Below, piece by piece: positions 15,036 to 22,232 of a stretch of DNA of 36,428 nt; position 1 is the stretch's first letter; each line of letters opens with the position of its first letter. Location: assembly GCA_910577945.1 (NCBI GenBank), contig CAJTNI010000018.1, positions 1 to 36,428 on the forward strand, read 5' to 3'. A program made the position numbers and the translations under genes. The stretch is from an uncultured Christensenella sp. (GTDB lineage Bacteria; Bacillota; Clostridia; Christensenellales; Pumilibacteraceae). Under the pieces are notes generated by a model. It was not told the origin of the DNA. It saw nothing but the letters and a program-made list of their open reading frames with translations, and searched no databases.

Positions 15036-16573
15036 ATAGCGTCTCCTTTGAGCGCCGCCGCCACTCCGTCCACCTCGCGCGCCGACACGTGCGGCGCATC
15101 GTATTCGCCCGAAACCGCGCCGCCCGCAGCGCACAAAAGCTTGCCCGCGCCGCTCAACCGTTCCGCGCCGTCCGCGCCCAAAATAAGCCTGCTTTCCTCG
15201 GCGTCGCGCGTCCTGAACGCAATATGCGCGTCCGTATTAGCCCGTAAACCCGCCGTAACGGCGTTTTGCGTCAGGTTGCGCGTACATAGCACGGAATAAA
15301 TTCCCGCGCCCGCAGACTGCCTTGCAAGCGCCGTGTACGCGCTTTCAAACGCCTTGCCGCACGCGTCAATCGCGTCGGCGTACTCGTCGAACGCGACGAG
15401 TATATACGGAAGCTTTTGCGCCGCCGTGCCGTTGTACGCCGCGATATCGCGCACGCCCGCGCTTGCGAAAAGCTCGTAGCGCCTGTTCATTTCCGCGCCG
15501 ACCGCAGCGAGCGCAGGGAGCGCTGCCGCCGCATCCGTAACCACGTTTGCCGACAAATGCGCTACGCCGTCGAACGCACACAGCTCCTCGCGCTTGAAAT
15601 CGAACAGCACGAGCCTGAGCTTTTCCGCGCTCTGCGTGAGCAGCAGCGAGCAAATCGCCTGTCGCAAAAACGTGCTCTTGCCGCTGCCCAGCATGCCGCC
15701 GACGAGTATGTGCGGGTATTCGGAAAACGCTATTCGCTCCGCCTCCTCGTCCGCGTTCCTGCCGAGTATAACGCACGGCTCTGCGGTCGGCGCGATAACG
15801 TCCGCCAACGCCACCTCGCGCGCTTGTGCGCAGTCCGCGCTCCTAAACGCGTCGAGCGATATCGCGGGCGACGGCTTAGCCGAAAAATCGAAAACGCCCG
15901 TCGGCGACGGGAACGGCTTTGCCACAAGCGTAGCGTCGCGCGGCGCTGGCGCAGCGTCGTCGCCGCCCACGCGCGCCCGTACGCCCTCGTTAACCGAAGC
16001 CGCGGGCTTAACCGCCATACCCCCCAGCAACGCGTCGAGCTGCTCGTCCATAAGCAGCTCTTTTTCGGAAACCTGCCCGTCGACGAGCCTGTCGATTTGC
16101 GTATCGGTGAGCGCGCCGGGCGCGGACGTGAGCGCGGCAAACGCCGCGTCGGTGTTTTGCAAAAAACCGTCCAAGCCCGCTTGCGCCTCCTCCATGCCCG
16201 AGAGCGCGCGCTCGATTTCCTTTTGCAGCTTGACGAAATCGGATTTTTTATTTATTTTGCTAATGCTCTTGGCTATCGTTGACATGCCCGTCAAAAAGTC
16301 GGCGTTGGTCTCGCCCATTTTTTGCAGCTCGGACGTTATCTCGATATTGAGCAGCATTTCGCGCGCGCGCTTTATTTGCGTGAGCGTAATGTTCAAGCCG
16401 TTTTTGGCAATGGCGTACGACGCGCTTTCGCCGCGCGCCTTCGCGTCCACGGCGCGGCGCAAATACTCGTCCTTCATCGTCTCCAATTTTTTGACGGTCT
16501 GTTCTATCTTGCCGATAGTGCGCCGAATTTTATTGTTGCGCTCGGCGCGCTTTTTTAAATCTATCTTCGCCAT
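15032..16573 (-). CDS. Snf7-like domain fused to an FtsK/SpoIIIE-type ATPase
   Basis: A 513-residue protein with GGAAGGAG before its ATG. Residues 1-140 are paralogous to the small Snf7-like protein: YLRRAVDAKARGESASYAIA and NGLNITLTQIKRAREMLLNI align with ARANGIASQYALAKN and VVEQMLLNLQI. Residues 141-190 are acidic helices (ALTDTQIDRLVDGQVSE, DEQLDALLGGM), 190-240 a Pro/Ala linker, and 255-510 an FtsK-family ATPase: Walker A GGMLGSGKST 292-301, LVLFDFKREEL 321-331, EMNRRYELFASAGVRDIAAY 361-380, Walker B YILVAFDEYAD 390-400 and SRLILGADGAERL 461-473. No membrane helix or FtsK gamma domain is seen, so it is not an ordinary DNA translocase. The combination suggests an ATPase motor recruited to an ESCRT-III-like filament. 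First gene of the operon. Confidence 0.7.
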   Translation of the reverse strand: MAKIDLKKRAERNNKIRRTIGKIEQTVKKLETMKDEYLRRAVDAKARGESASYAIAKNGLNITLTQIKRAREMLLNIEITSELQKMGETNADFLTGMSTIAKSISKINKKSDFVKLQKEIERALSGMEEAQAGLDGFLQNTDAAFAALTSAPGALTDTQIDRLVDGQVSEKELLMDEQLDALLGGMAVKPAASVNEGVRARVGGDDAAPAPRDATLVAKPFPSPTGVFDFSAKPSPAISLDAFRSADCAQAREVALADVIAPTAEPCVILGRNADEEAERIAFSEYPHILVGGMLGSGKSTFLRQAICSLLLTQSAEKLRLVLFDFKREELCAFDGVAHLSANVVTDAAAALPALAAVGAEMNRRYELFASAGVRDIAAYNGTAAQKLPYILVAFDEYADAIDACGKAFESAYTALARQSAGAGIYSVLCTRNLTQNAVTAGLRANTDAHIAFRTRDAEESRLILGADGAERLSGAGKLLCAAGGAVSGEYDAPHVSAREVDGVAAALKGDAI

Positions 16574-16617
16574 TTGTACTCCTTCCGCGCGTTGCGCGTT
16601 CTTCGCGTGCCGCTACT

Positions 16618-16648
16618 ATTATACTCGGCGCTATTCCGCCACAGTCAC
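16618..16648 (-). promoter_or_regulatory. Candidate promoter of the ESCRT-like operon
   Basis: Minus strand has a perfect TATAAT (16623-16618). The best -35 is GTGACT (16648-16643) with a rather long 19-base spacer, inside the end of plsY. Read-through from der-plsY is also possible as no terminator is seen in the 57-base gap. Confidence 0.4.
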
Positions 16649-17347
16649 CGCGTCGAACCTAATCGACCTGTCGGGCGCGGGCTTATGCTTCTTGCTCTTT
16701 TTGAGCACGACCCTGCCCTCGTTGCCCGAAAACAGCTTGACGACGTTTTTGCGGTGCGCGAACAGACTGAGCGCGAACATGGCGAAAAGCAGTACGGTGC
16801 AAAGCACGGGCATGCTTTGCGACGCCGCCCGCACGCCCTCTACGGTAAGCGGCGCGCTTATTATAATAAACGACGTGAGCGAGCCGATTTTCGCGAAAAA
16901 CAAAAACGCGATGCCAGCCGCTACAAAGCCGAGCGCATACAGCGGCTGCATGGTCAAACATACGCCCACTATCGTCGCCGCGCCCTTGCCGCCCTTGAAC
17001 TTGTAAAACACGGGATATATGTGCCCGAGCGTAACGCTCAATCCGCCCACGTACATGCCCATGCGCTCGCCGCCGAGCCGTAAAAATTCGCCGTCGCCCA
17101 TAAACAGCCAGCCCAACAGACAGGGCACTACGCCCTTTAAAATATCGAGCACGAAGGTAAGCGCGCCGAGCGGCTTGCCGAGCGAACGCAGCATGTTCAT
17201 CGTGCCGGGATTGCCGCTGCCGCACTTTCTTATATCCTTGCCTTTCAGCTTGCTTATGAGAATTGCGCTGTTTATATTGCCGAAAAGGTACGAACCTACC
17301 GCCACCAGCACGCCCGCCAAAATTTGCATTTCCCGAGATATTACCAC
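16631..17347 (-). CDS. plsY: Glycerol-3-phosphate acyltransferase PlsY
   Basis: About 238 residues from a GTG start at 17347, chosen because GGAGGA lies seven bases upstream. PlsY is the membrane enzyme that transfers an acyl group from acyl-phosphate to glycerol-3-phosphate, the first step of phospholipid synthesis. Visible motifs are GSGNPGTMNMLRSLGKP, the GHIYPVFYKFKGGKGAATIV catalytic loop, and a third loop with FAHRKNVVKLFSGNE; five or more hydrophobic helices separate them. A basic tail (KKSKKHKPAPDRS) follows. It starts 16 bases after der, and this der-plsY order is common in Firmicutes. A lipid-synthesis gene directly before the ESCRT-like operon is noted without claiming a link. Confidence 0.95.
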   Translation of the reverse strand: MVISREMQILAGVLVAVGSYLFGNINSAILISKLKGKDIRKCGSGNPGTMNMLRSLGKPLGALTFVLDILKGVVPCLLGWLFMGDGEFLRLGGERMGMYVGGLSVTLGHIYPVFYKFKGGKGAATIVGVCLTMQPLYALGFVAAGIAFLFFAKIGSLTSFIIISAPLTVEGVRAASQSMPVLCTVLLFAMFALSLFAHRKNVVKLFSGNEGRVVLKKSKKHKPAPDRSIRFDAVTVAE

Positions 17348-17363
17348 AACAGCTTCCTCCGCG

Positions 17364-18674
17364 TCAGTCGTCGCCGCGCCCGACGAATTTCAGCCGCACG
17401 GGCGTGCCCGAAAAATCGAACGCGCGACGTATCGAGTTTTCCAAATACCGCTCGTACGAAAAATGTATGAGCCGCGCGTCGTTCACCTTGAATACGAACA
17501 GCGGCGGACACACGTCGGGCTGCGATACGTAAAATATCTTGGGTCTGCGCCCCTTGCGCGCCGTCGGCTCGGTCGCGGCTATCGCCTGCCCGACCAGCTC
17601 GTTCAAAAGCCCGGTCGATATTCTTCGCGTGGCGTTGGCGTACGCGGCGTCCGCCGCCGCAGTCAGCTTGTCCACGCGCAGCCCCGTCGCCGCCGAAACG
17701 GTAATGCTCGTAAAATAACTCATAAACGCCAAGCGTTCTTTAAGCTCGACGGTCTTTTCGTCGGCGGTGTACGCGGTCTTTTCGACAGCGTCCCATTTGT
17801 TCAATACGACCACCGACGGCTTGCCTTCCTCGTGCACAAGCCCCGCGATTTTTTCGTCCTGCTCGGTAACGGGCTGCGACGCGTCCATGACGATAAGCAC
17901 CACGTCCGCGCGCTTGATTGCGGCAATCGCGCGCACCACTGAATATCGCTCGACCGATTTGGACTCGATTTCGCGCTTGCGGCGCATCCCCGCCGTATCT
18001 ATAAGTATATAGTCTTTGCCGTTGACCGTAATCGGCGTGTCTATCGCGTCGCGCGTCGTGCCCGCAACGTCGGACACGATACTGCGCTCGTACCCCAAAA
18101 GCCTGTTTACGAGCGACGACTTGCCCACGTTGGGCTTGCCCACAAGCGCAATCGACAGCGGCTTTTCGCCCTCCTCCGACGTTTGCGCGGGGAAATCGGC
18201 GCACACCGCGTCGAGCATGTCGCCCACTCCCGAGCCGTGCGCCGCCGAAATCAAATACGGCTCGCCCAAGCCCAGCGAGTAAAAATCGTAAACGTTGTCG
18301 CGCGAAGCGGCGTCGCCCTTGTTGACGGCGAGCACAATCGGCTTTTTGCTCTTTCTGAGCACCTCGGCAATATCGCGGTCGCCCGACAGCACGCCCTGCT
18401 TGACGTCGGTCACGAATATGACGACGTCGGACAGCTCCACGGCGTCCATCGCCTGCCGCTTGACCGACACGGAAATGCTATCCGCGCCGTCGTCTATGCC
18501 GCCCGTGTCGATAAGCGTAAATTCCTTGCCGCACCAATCGCAATCGGCGTACAGCTTGTCGCGCGTTACGCCAGGCATATCGTCCACTATCGCGACGCGC
18601 CTGCCGCTTATCCTGTTTATGAGCGTGGACTTGCCCACGTTGGGTCTGCCCACTATTGCTACCGTCGGTTTCAT
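17364..18674 (-). CDS. der: Ribosome-associated double GTPase Der (EngA)
   Basis: A 436-residue protein with two tandem GTPase domains, needed for 50S subunit assembly. The first G1 motif GRPNVGKS is at 9-16 of MKPTVAIVGRPNVGKSTLIN, with DTGGID as G3 and NKGD as G4; the second has GKPNVGKSSLVNRLLGYERS, DTAGMRRKREI and NKWD. The C-terminal 100 residues are the KH-like domain (RLIHFSYERYLENSIRRAFD). The start is fixed because the P-loop begins eight residues in. No ribosome binding site precedes the ATG, and a strong promoter lies so close that the mRNA is predicted to start about three bases before the ATG. Confidence 0.97.
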   Translation of the reverse strand: MKPTVAIVGRPNVGKSTLINRISGRRVAIVDDMPGVTRDKLYADCDWCGKEFTLIDTGGIDDGADSISVSVKRQAMDAVELSDVVIFVTDVKQGVLSGDRDIAEVLRKSKKPIVLAVNKGDAASRDNVYDFYSLGLGEPYLISAAHGSGVGDMLDAVCADFPAQTSEEGEKPLSIALVGKPNVGKSSLVNRLLGYERSIVSDVAGTTRDAIDTPITVNGKDYILIDTAGMRRKREIESKSVERYSVVRAIAAIKRADVVLIVMDASQPVTEQDEKIAGLVHEEGKPSVVVLNKWDAVEKTAYTADEKTVELKERLAFMSYFTSITVSAATGLRVDKLTAAADAAYANATRRISTGLLNELVGQAIAATEPTARKGRRPKIFYVSQPDVCPPLFVFKVNDARLIHFSYERYLENSIRRAFDFSGTPVRLKFVGRGDD

Positions 18675-18683
18675 AACACAATA

Positions 18684-18712
18684 ATTTTACCACACGCGGC
18701 GCGATTTGTAAA
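18684..18712 (-). promoter_or_regulatory. Promoter of der, giving a leaderless or near-leaderless mRNA
   Basis: Minus strand TTTACA (18712-18707), 17-base spacer, TGG-TAAAAT with the extended -10 TG (18689-18684). The usual start about seven bases on would be near 18677, while the ATG begins at 18674. Confidence 0.7.
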
Positions 18713-18777
18713 CAGTTTTTTCGCAATGTCGGTTTTATGTAGCGCGCCGAGCAAAAAACGCGCGGCTATGGCACGGG

Positions 18778-19434
18778 CTATTCGTCGAAATACTTTTTGT
18801 ATTCGTCAGGGTCGAACTCCTCGGCAAGCTCGGCGTTGACCTTGGCGCGCGCGTTCATTGTGCGCTTGACCGCGGCGACAGCCTCGAACAGCGCGACTGA
18901 GAACACCGCCGCAAGAATAATCGCGTCGAACGTCGCCGCCGAGCCGAACGATAGCGGCGTGCCGTACGCATACTTGCCCACCACCGTCGCTATAACGTCG
19001 CCTATCGGCAAGCCCGCGAATATCGCGGCAAGGCTGCTGAGCTTGGTGCGCGCGACCAAAAACCCCATTGCGCCGCACAAAAAGCCAAGGATTATGACGG
19101 ACACGACGTCGTTTACTATCGGGTCGATTAACAGCTCGATAGCCACCGCGATAGCCGCAACCGACGCAAACGCGACCGTGGCGCGCCACACCTCGTGCGA
19201 CCTTTTGCAAAGCGCGAAAAATATTCCCGCGAATATGACGGGCGCGACGAAGCCCGCAACGTTGAACTCCACGCCCGCTATCGCAAACGACGGGATAAAC
19301 GCGCTGCCTATCAGCAGCCCCACCATTACGAACGCGAGCCAATACGCCACGCCGAAGCTCTTGAACACGCGCTCCGCCACGCCCACAAACAACAACACGG
19401 CGACCAAGCCGCAAAGCACCAATCCGATTATCAT
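18778..19434 (-). CDS. Multi-pass membrane protein, possibly DUF1614-like
   Basis: A 218-residue protein that is almost all hydrophobic helices, about six to seven: MIIGLVLCGLVAVLLFVGVA, FGVAYWLAFVMVGLLIGSAF, then VAGFVAPVIFAGIFFALC, ATVAFASVAAIAVAIELLI, VVSVIILGFLCGAMGFLV and a last helix before a charged tail ending DPDEYKKYFDE. The first half resembles DUF1614 membrane proteins, with the N-terminal helix pair and the INVG-type turn (EFNVAGFVAP), but I cannot confirm this. No transport or catalytic motif is visible. No clear ribosome site lies before the ATG. It stands alone between the cyclophilin-like gene's terminator and der. Confidence 0.65.
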   Translation of the reverse strand: MIIGLVLCGLVAVLLFVGVAERVFKSFGVAYWLAFVMVGLLIGSAFIPSFAIAGVEFNVAGFVAPVIFAGIFFALCKRSHEVWRATVAFASVAAIAVAIELLIDPIVNDVVSVIILGFLCGAMGFLVARTKLSSLAAIFAGLPIGDVIATVVGKYAYGTPLSFGSAATFDAIILAAVFSVALFEAVAAVKRTMNARAKVNAELAEEFDPDEYKKYFDE

Positions 19435-19524
19435 GCGTCAAAGTATTGACTTTTCCGCAAAATTTATACGCTTGCGCGCAAGGCACGCCCGCTCGCGGTC
19501 GTCGTACTGCGACACAAATTATGC

Positions 19525-19559
19525 AAACAAAAACGACCGACGGCATAAGTCGTCGGCCG
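19525..19559 (-). terminator. Terminator after the cyclophilin-like gene
   Basis: Minus strand CGGCCGACG and CGTCGGTCG form a 9-bp stem (one G-T pair) with an 8-base loop, followed by TTTTTGTTTG. Confidence 0.9.
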
Positions 19560-19593
19560 AACTTGCATGAATTTCGACGTTCACGAAACGGAC

Positions 19594-20607
19594 TTAAAGC
19601 TTGCCCGTCCAGCCCGACAGCCGCGTTCTGCCGCTGCTGTCCGTGCCGTTCATATAATCGATAAAATCGAAATTGCGCCACTTGGAGCGCGAGAGGTTGT
19701 ACACCTTTACGCTATCTATATAGATATTCGGCGTGGGCGGCTTCCACAAATAGCCGTTGGTGATGCGGTCGTTGTCCGCCGCCGTCGCGGCAATCGCCGA
19801 AAGGTTGTTAATCGTTTTGTCGTTCAAAGCGTAACCGACCATAGTGACCTCGAACGTTTCGGCGCTCAAATTGCCGCTGCCGTCTCTGCGACGCACCAGA
19901 TTGGTCATGTTGTCTTTATCGTACAAAAATTGGAACTCGGTGCTCGTATCCGAATACAAATACGTGAGCACGCCCGCCTTTAACAGCTCCTGCTTGTCGC
20001 TGTGGTTATCGACGCGCAGCTTGTACCCGAACTTGTACGATACGTTTTCGTCCTTGAACCTCGACGTCGGCAACGCCTTGAACGCCGCGCAATACGCCTT
20101 GTTGTCCGAACGGTGATGCGTGCTGTCGTAGCTGCTCGTCGAGCTAATAGTCGTCGAAACGGGCTGCGCGTCGTACCCGCCGAACCGCAGCCAACCGCTT
20201 TGCGCGTCGAAAAACACCGTATTGTCGAAATACCCGTTCTTTGCCAAGAATATGAAATTGGTGGCGGCGGTGTCGTATTTTTCCTCGTCTATCTCATACT
20301 CCAAGACCATGCCGTTGGACAGCTTGAACCTCGCGATAACCGAATCGTACTTGCTGTACGGATTGACCAAAAGCGCGATTACGGGTATGAGCAACGCGAG
20401 CAAAATCGCCAAAACCGCCGCGCCGACGATTACGCCGATAACTACGGCAGAGCGGCGCGAGCGCGTTTGCGACGCCGCCATGGCTTGCTCCGCAGACTGT
20501 AAGGTTTGCGGCTGACCCGCGTCGTTCTTTTGCGCGGACTTTTCCGCGGCGCGGCGTTGCGCCTTGCGCTCCCGTGCCGTCATCGAATAAATACGTTTAT
20601 CCTTCAA
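19594..20607 (-). CDS. Membrane-anchored divergent cyclophilin-like protein
   Basis: A 337-residue protein. Residues 1-50 are charged and cytosolic (MTARERKAQRRAAEKSAQKN), residues about 52-82 a membrane helix (AVVIGVIVGAAVLAILLALL), and the rest is outside the cell. The outer domain has the cyclophilin pattern: IARFKLSNGMVLEYEIDEEK, ATNFIFLAKNGYFDNTVFFD and a later GWLRFGGY, matching TNF-LA--GYYDNTVFHR and GG- of peptidyl-prolyl isomerases. The catalytic arginine of FHR is replaced (FFDAQ), so isomerase activity is doubtful. The start is a TTG with AGGTG seven bases upstream overlapping the stop of the DUF975 gene; the next ATG (MTARERK) has no well-placed ribosome site. Possible role as an extracellular folding factor or a scaffold. 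Confidence 0.6.
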   Translation of the reverse strand: MKDKRIYSMTARERKAQRRAAEKSAQKNDAGQPQTLQSAEQAMAASQTRSRRSAVVIGVIVGAAVLAILLALLIPVIALLVNPYSKYDSVIARFKLSNGMVLEYEIDEEKYDTAATNFIFLAKNGYFDNTVFFDAQSGWLRFGGYDAQPVSTTISSTSSYDSTHHRSDNKAYCAAFKALPTSRFKDENVSYKFGYKLRVDNHSDKQELLKAGVLTYLYSDTSTEFQFLYDKDNMTNLVRRRDGSGNLSAETFEVTMVGYALNDKTINNLSAIAATAADNDRITNGYLWKPPTPNIYIDSVKVYNLSRSKWRNFDFIDYMNGTDSSGRTRLSGWTGKL

Positions 20608-20617
20608 AATACCACAC

Positions 20618-22096
20618 CTATTTCTTTAAGTTTTTCAAGCGTTCTTCGCGCTCGCGTCGTATCTTTTCCGCGCGCGACATGCCCTCCTCGGGCTTTGCGG
20701 CAGGCTGAGCGGCGGCAGGCTGCGGGCGTTCCGCACGCGCCGTCGGCGCTGCGTGCGCTATCCCATCCGTCGCACGCTCGGTGCGTTTGAGCGGAACGAA
20801 CTCCGGCTCGGTTTTGGGGATATCGCTTTCGAACTCGCGTATAAAGTCGTCGAACTCGCTCTCGCTCATCACGGGCGGCTCTGTCGCTTGCTCGGGCGCG
20901 AACGCGTCGCCGCCCGTCGCGTTCAGCTCGTCGAGCGACACGGACTGCACCTCGCTCGTAACGAAATCGTCGGGGCTTTGCGCGCACTGCGCGGAAATAT
21001 AATCGCGCACCGGCTTTGCTCCGTCCTGCTTGGTGTAAATCGCGTTTATCTGCCTGTTAAGGCTTTCGTCGCGCGCTATAAGCTCCTCGGTAGACAATAC
21101 GTGCTCGCTCTCCACGAGGTTGGTGTCGTCCACGGGGCGCGTTATTACGCGCTCGCCGCCCGCCGATTTTTTTGCGTTGACAACGGGCGGAGAAATAGGC
21201 ACTTCGGGTACTTCGGGAACGTCCTCTACGGGATTTCCGAAATCGCGCATTGCCTCCGCCATGTCGCGCACCGCCTCCGCCTCCAAGGTGTCTATGGGCG
21301 CGGGCGCGTCCGATACGGGCTGCTGCGACTGAGGCTGCGGCGCGACGCGCGGCTCTGCGCCCGCCTGCGTAATAGGCTGTTGCGGCGAATACGCCGTCGT
21401 CGTCGAGTACGCCGTTTGCTGCACAGCCTGCGGGTTGAACACGTACACAGTCTTGTCGCCTTGCAGGTTGCGCTTATAGTATACCGATTTTACAAGGTTA
21501 ATATATGGCAAAATAAATATAAAGCCCAGCCCGAGCGTGATTATGCCGAGCAGCCACCACCCTATCATGGACATCGTAAGCGCGAAATACGCGCCCGTTT
21601 TGCCGCTCATTACCTTGTTGGACGCGGACAGCACCGCCGACGCTTTCATTTTGGGATTGGCGACGAGCAGGTGGTTCGCCATGGACGTGCGAATCATATA
21701 GATAATGCCGGGCATGATGAGGCACAGCGTGAGCAAGAACGCGAGCAGCGTGCGCTTCAAGCTCAACAACAAAATCTTAGTCATGCCGCCGCGCGCGAGC
21801 GTTTCGCCCAGCCGCCGCACGTTGTACTGCTTGCACTTAAACGAAACCAAGTAGAAATCGACCATGGCGTAATTGACCATGTTGCTCCCCACCATCGCTA
21901 TAAGCAACAAAATCACGCCGTAGCAAATCATGACTATGCCCGCTATCATGTTCGAGCCGAGACTGACGCAAGACATGACGATAAGCGCGAGCAGCGTTAT
22001 ATATATTGCGAATTCCACCGTATATACGATTATCGCTTGATGTATATTCAAAGCCAGCTTTTGCCGCGCTTCTGCTTTTATGTCCTTGTTGGTCAT
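20618..22096 (-). CDS. DUF975-like membrane protein with long disordered tail
   Basis: A 492-residue protein. Residues 1-215 form a membrane domain starting MTNKDIKAEARQKLALNIHQ, with helices near 25-45, 50-75, 110-135 and 170-205 and the motif IMPGIIYMIRTSMANHLLVA, which is typical of DUF975 proteins. Residues 220-490 are a low-complexity, Pro/Gln/Glu-rich cytosolic tail (QSQQPVSDAPAPIDTLEAEA, then several acidic patches) ending in a basic helix with SRAEKIRREREERLKNLKK. The tail is much longer than usual for the family and could recruit partners. It is the first gene of a two-gene unit with the cyclophilin-like protein, behind a perfect-consensus promoter. Only a weak GAG ribosome site is seen. 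Confidence 0.7.
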   Translation of the reverse strand: MTNKDIKAEARQKLALNIHQAIIVYTVEFAIYITLLALIVMSCVSLGSNMIAGIVMICYGVILLLIAMVGSNMVNYAMVDFYLVSFKCKQYNVRRLGETLARGGMTKILLLSLKRTLLAFLLTLCLIMPGIIYMIRTSMANHLLVANPKMKASAVLSASNKVMSGKTGAYFALTMSMIGWWLLGIITLGLGFIFILPYINLVKSVYYKRNLQGDKTVYVFNPQAVQQTAYSTTTAYSPQQPITQAGAEPRVAPQPQSQQPVSDAPAPIDTLEAEAVRDMAEAMRDFGNPVEDVPEVPEVPISPPVVNAKKSAGGERVITRPVDDTNLVESEHVLSTEELIARDESLNRQINAIYTKQDGAKPVRDYISAQCAQSPDDFVTSEVQSVSLDELNATGGDAFAPEQATEPPVMSESEFDDFIREFESDIPKTEPEFVPLKRTERATDGIAHAAPTARAERPQPAAAQPAAKPEEGMSRAEKIRREREERLKNLKK

Positions 22097-22146
22097 CGGT
22101 CTGTTACTCGATATTGCGGTTGAAATCCTGTACGATTAAAATACGC

Positions 22147-22174
22147 GAAAAAGCCGTTGCAAGCGCGCTTTTTC
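22147..22174 (-). terminator. 8-bp hairpin between rluA and the DUF975 gene
   Basis: GAAAAAGC and GCTTTTTC are perfect inverted repeats with a 12-base loop. On the minus strand it ends in the T-rich arm followed by CGCG, so it may stop the rluA transcript. It also falls right at the predicted start of the DUF975 transcript and so would form a 5'-terminal stem. Confidence 0.55.
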
Positions 22175-22181
22175 CACTCGT

Positions 22182-22210
22182 ATTATACGGTATTCGCGCA
22201 TGTTTGTCAA
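22182..22210 (-). promoter_or_regulatory. Perfect-consensus sigma-A promoter of the DUF975 gene
   Basis: Minus strand TTGACA (22210-22205), 17-base spacer, TATAAT (22187-22182). All twelve bases match consensus. Confidence 0.92.
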
Positions 22211-22232
22211 TACATTTACTCATGTTGCGAGT

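Noticed and set aside
14457..16573. Reading the Snf7-like proteins as PspA/Vipp1 relatives
   Set aside because: They lack the long PspA coiled-coil pattern and amphipathic N-terminal helix, while the acidic tail, MIM1-like end and MIT AAA neighbour fit ESCRT-III/Vps4 better. It stays a possibility until structures are predicted.
15594..17006. 470-codon plus-strand frame opposite the Snf7-FtsK and plsY genes
   Set aside because: Ser/Ala-rich with no motif, and it crosses the border of two real genes.
20753..22123. 456-codon plus-strand frame opposite the DUF975 gene
   Set aside because: Arg/His-rich shadow without start signals.
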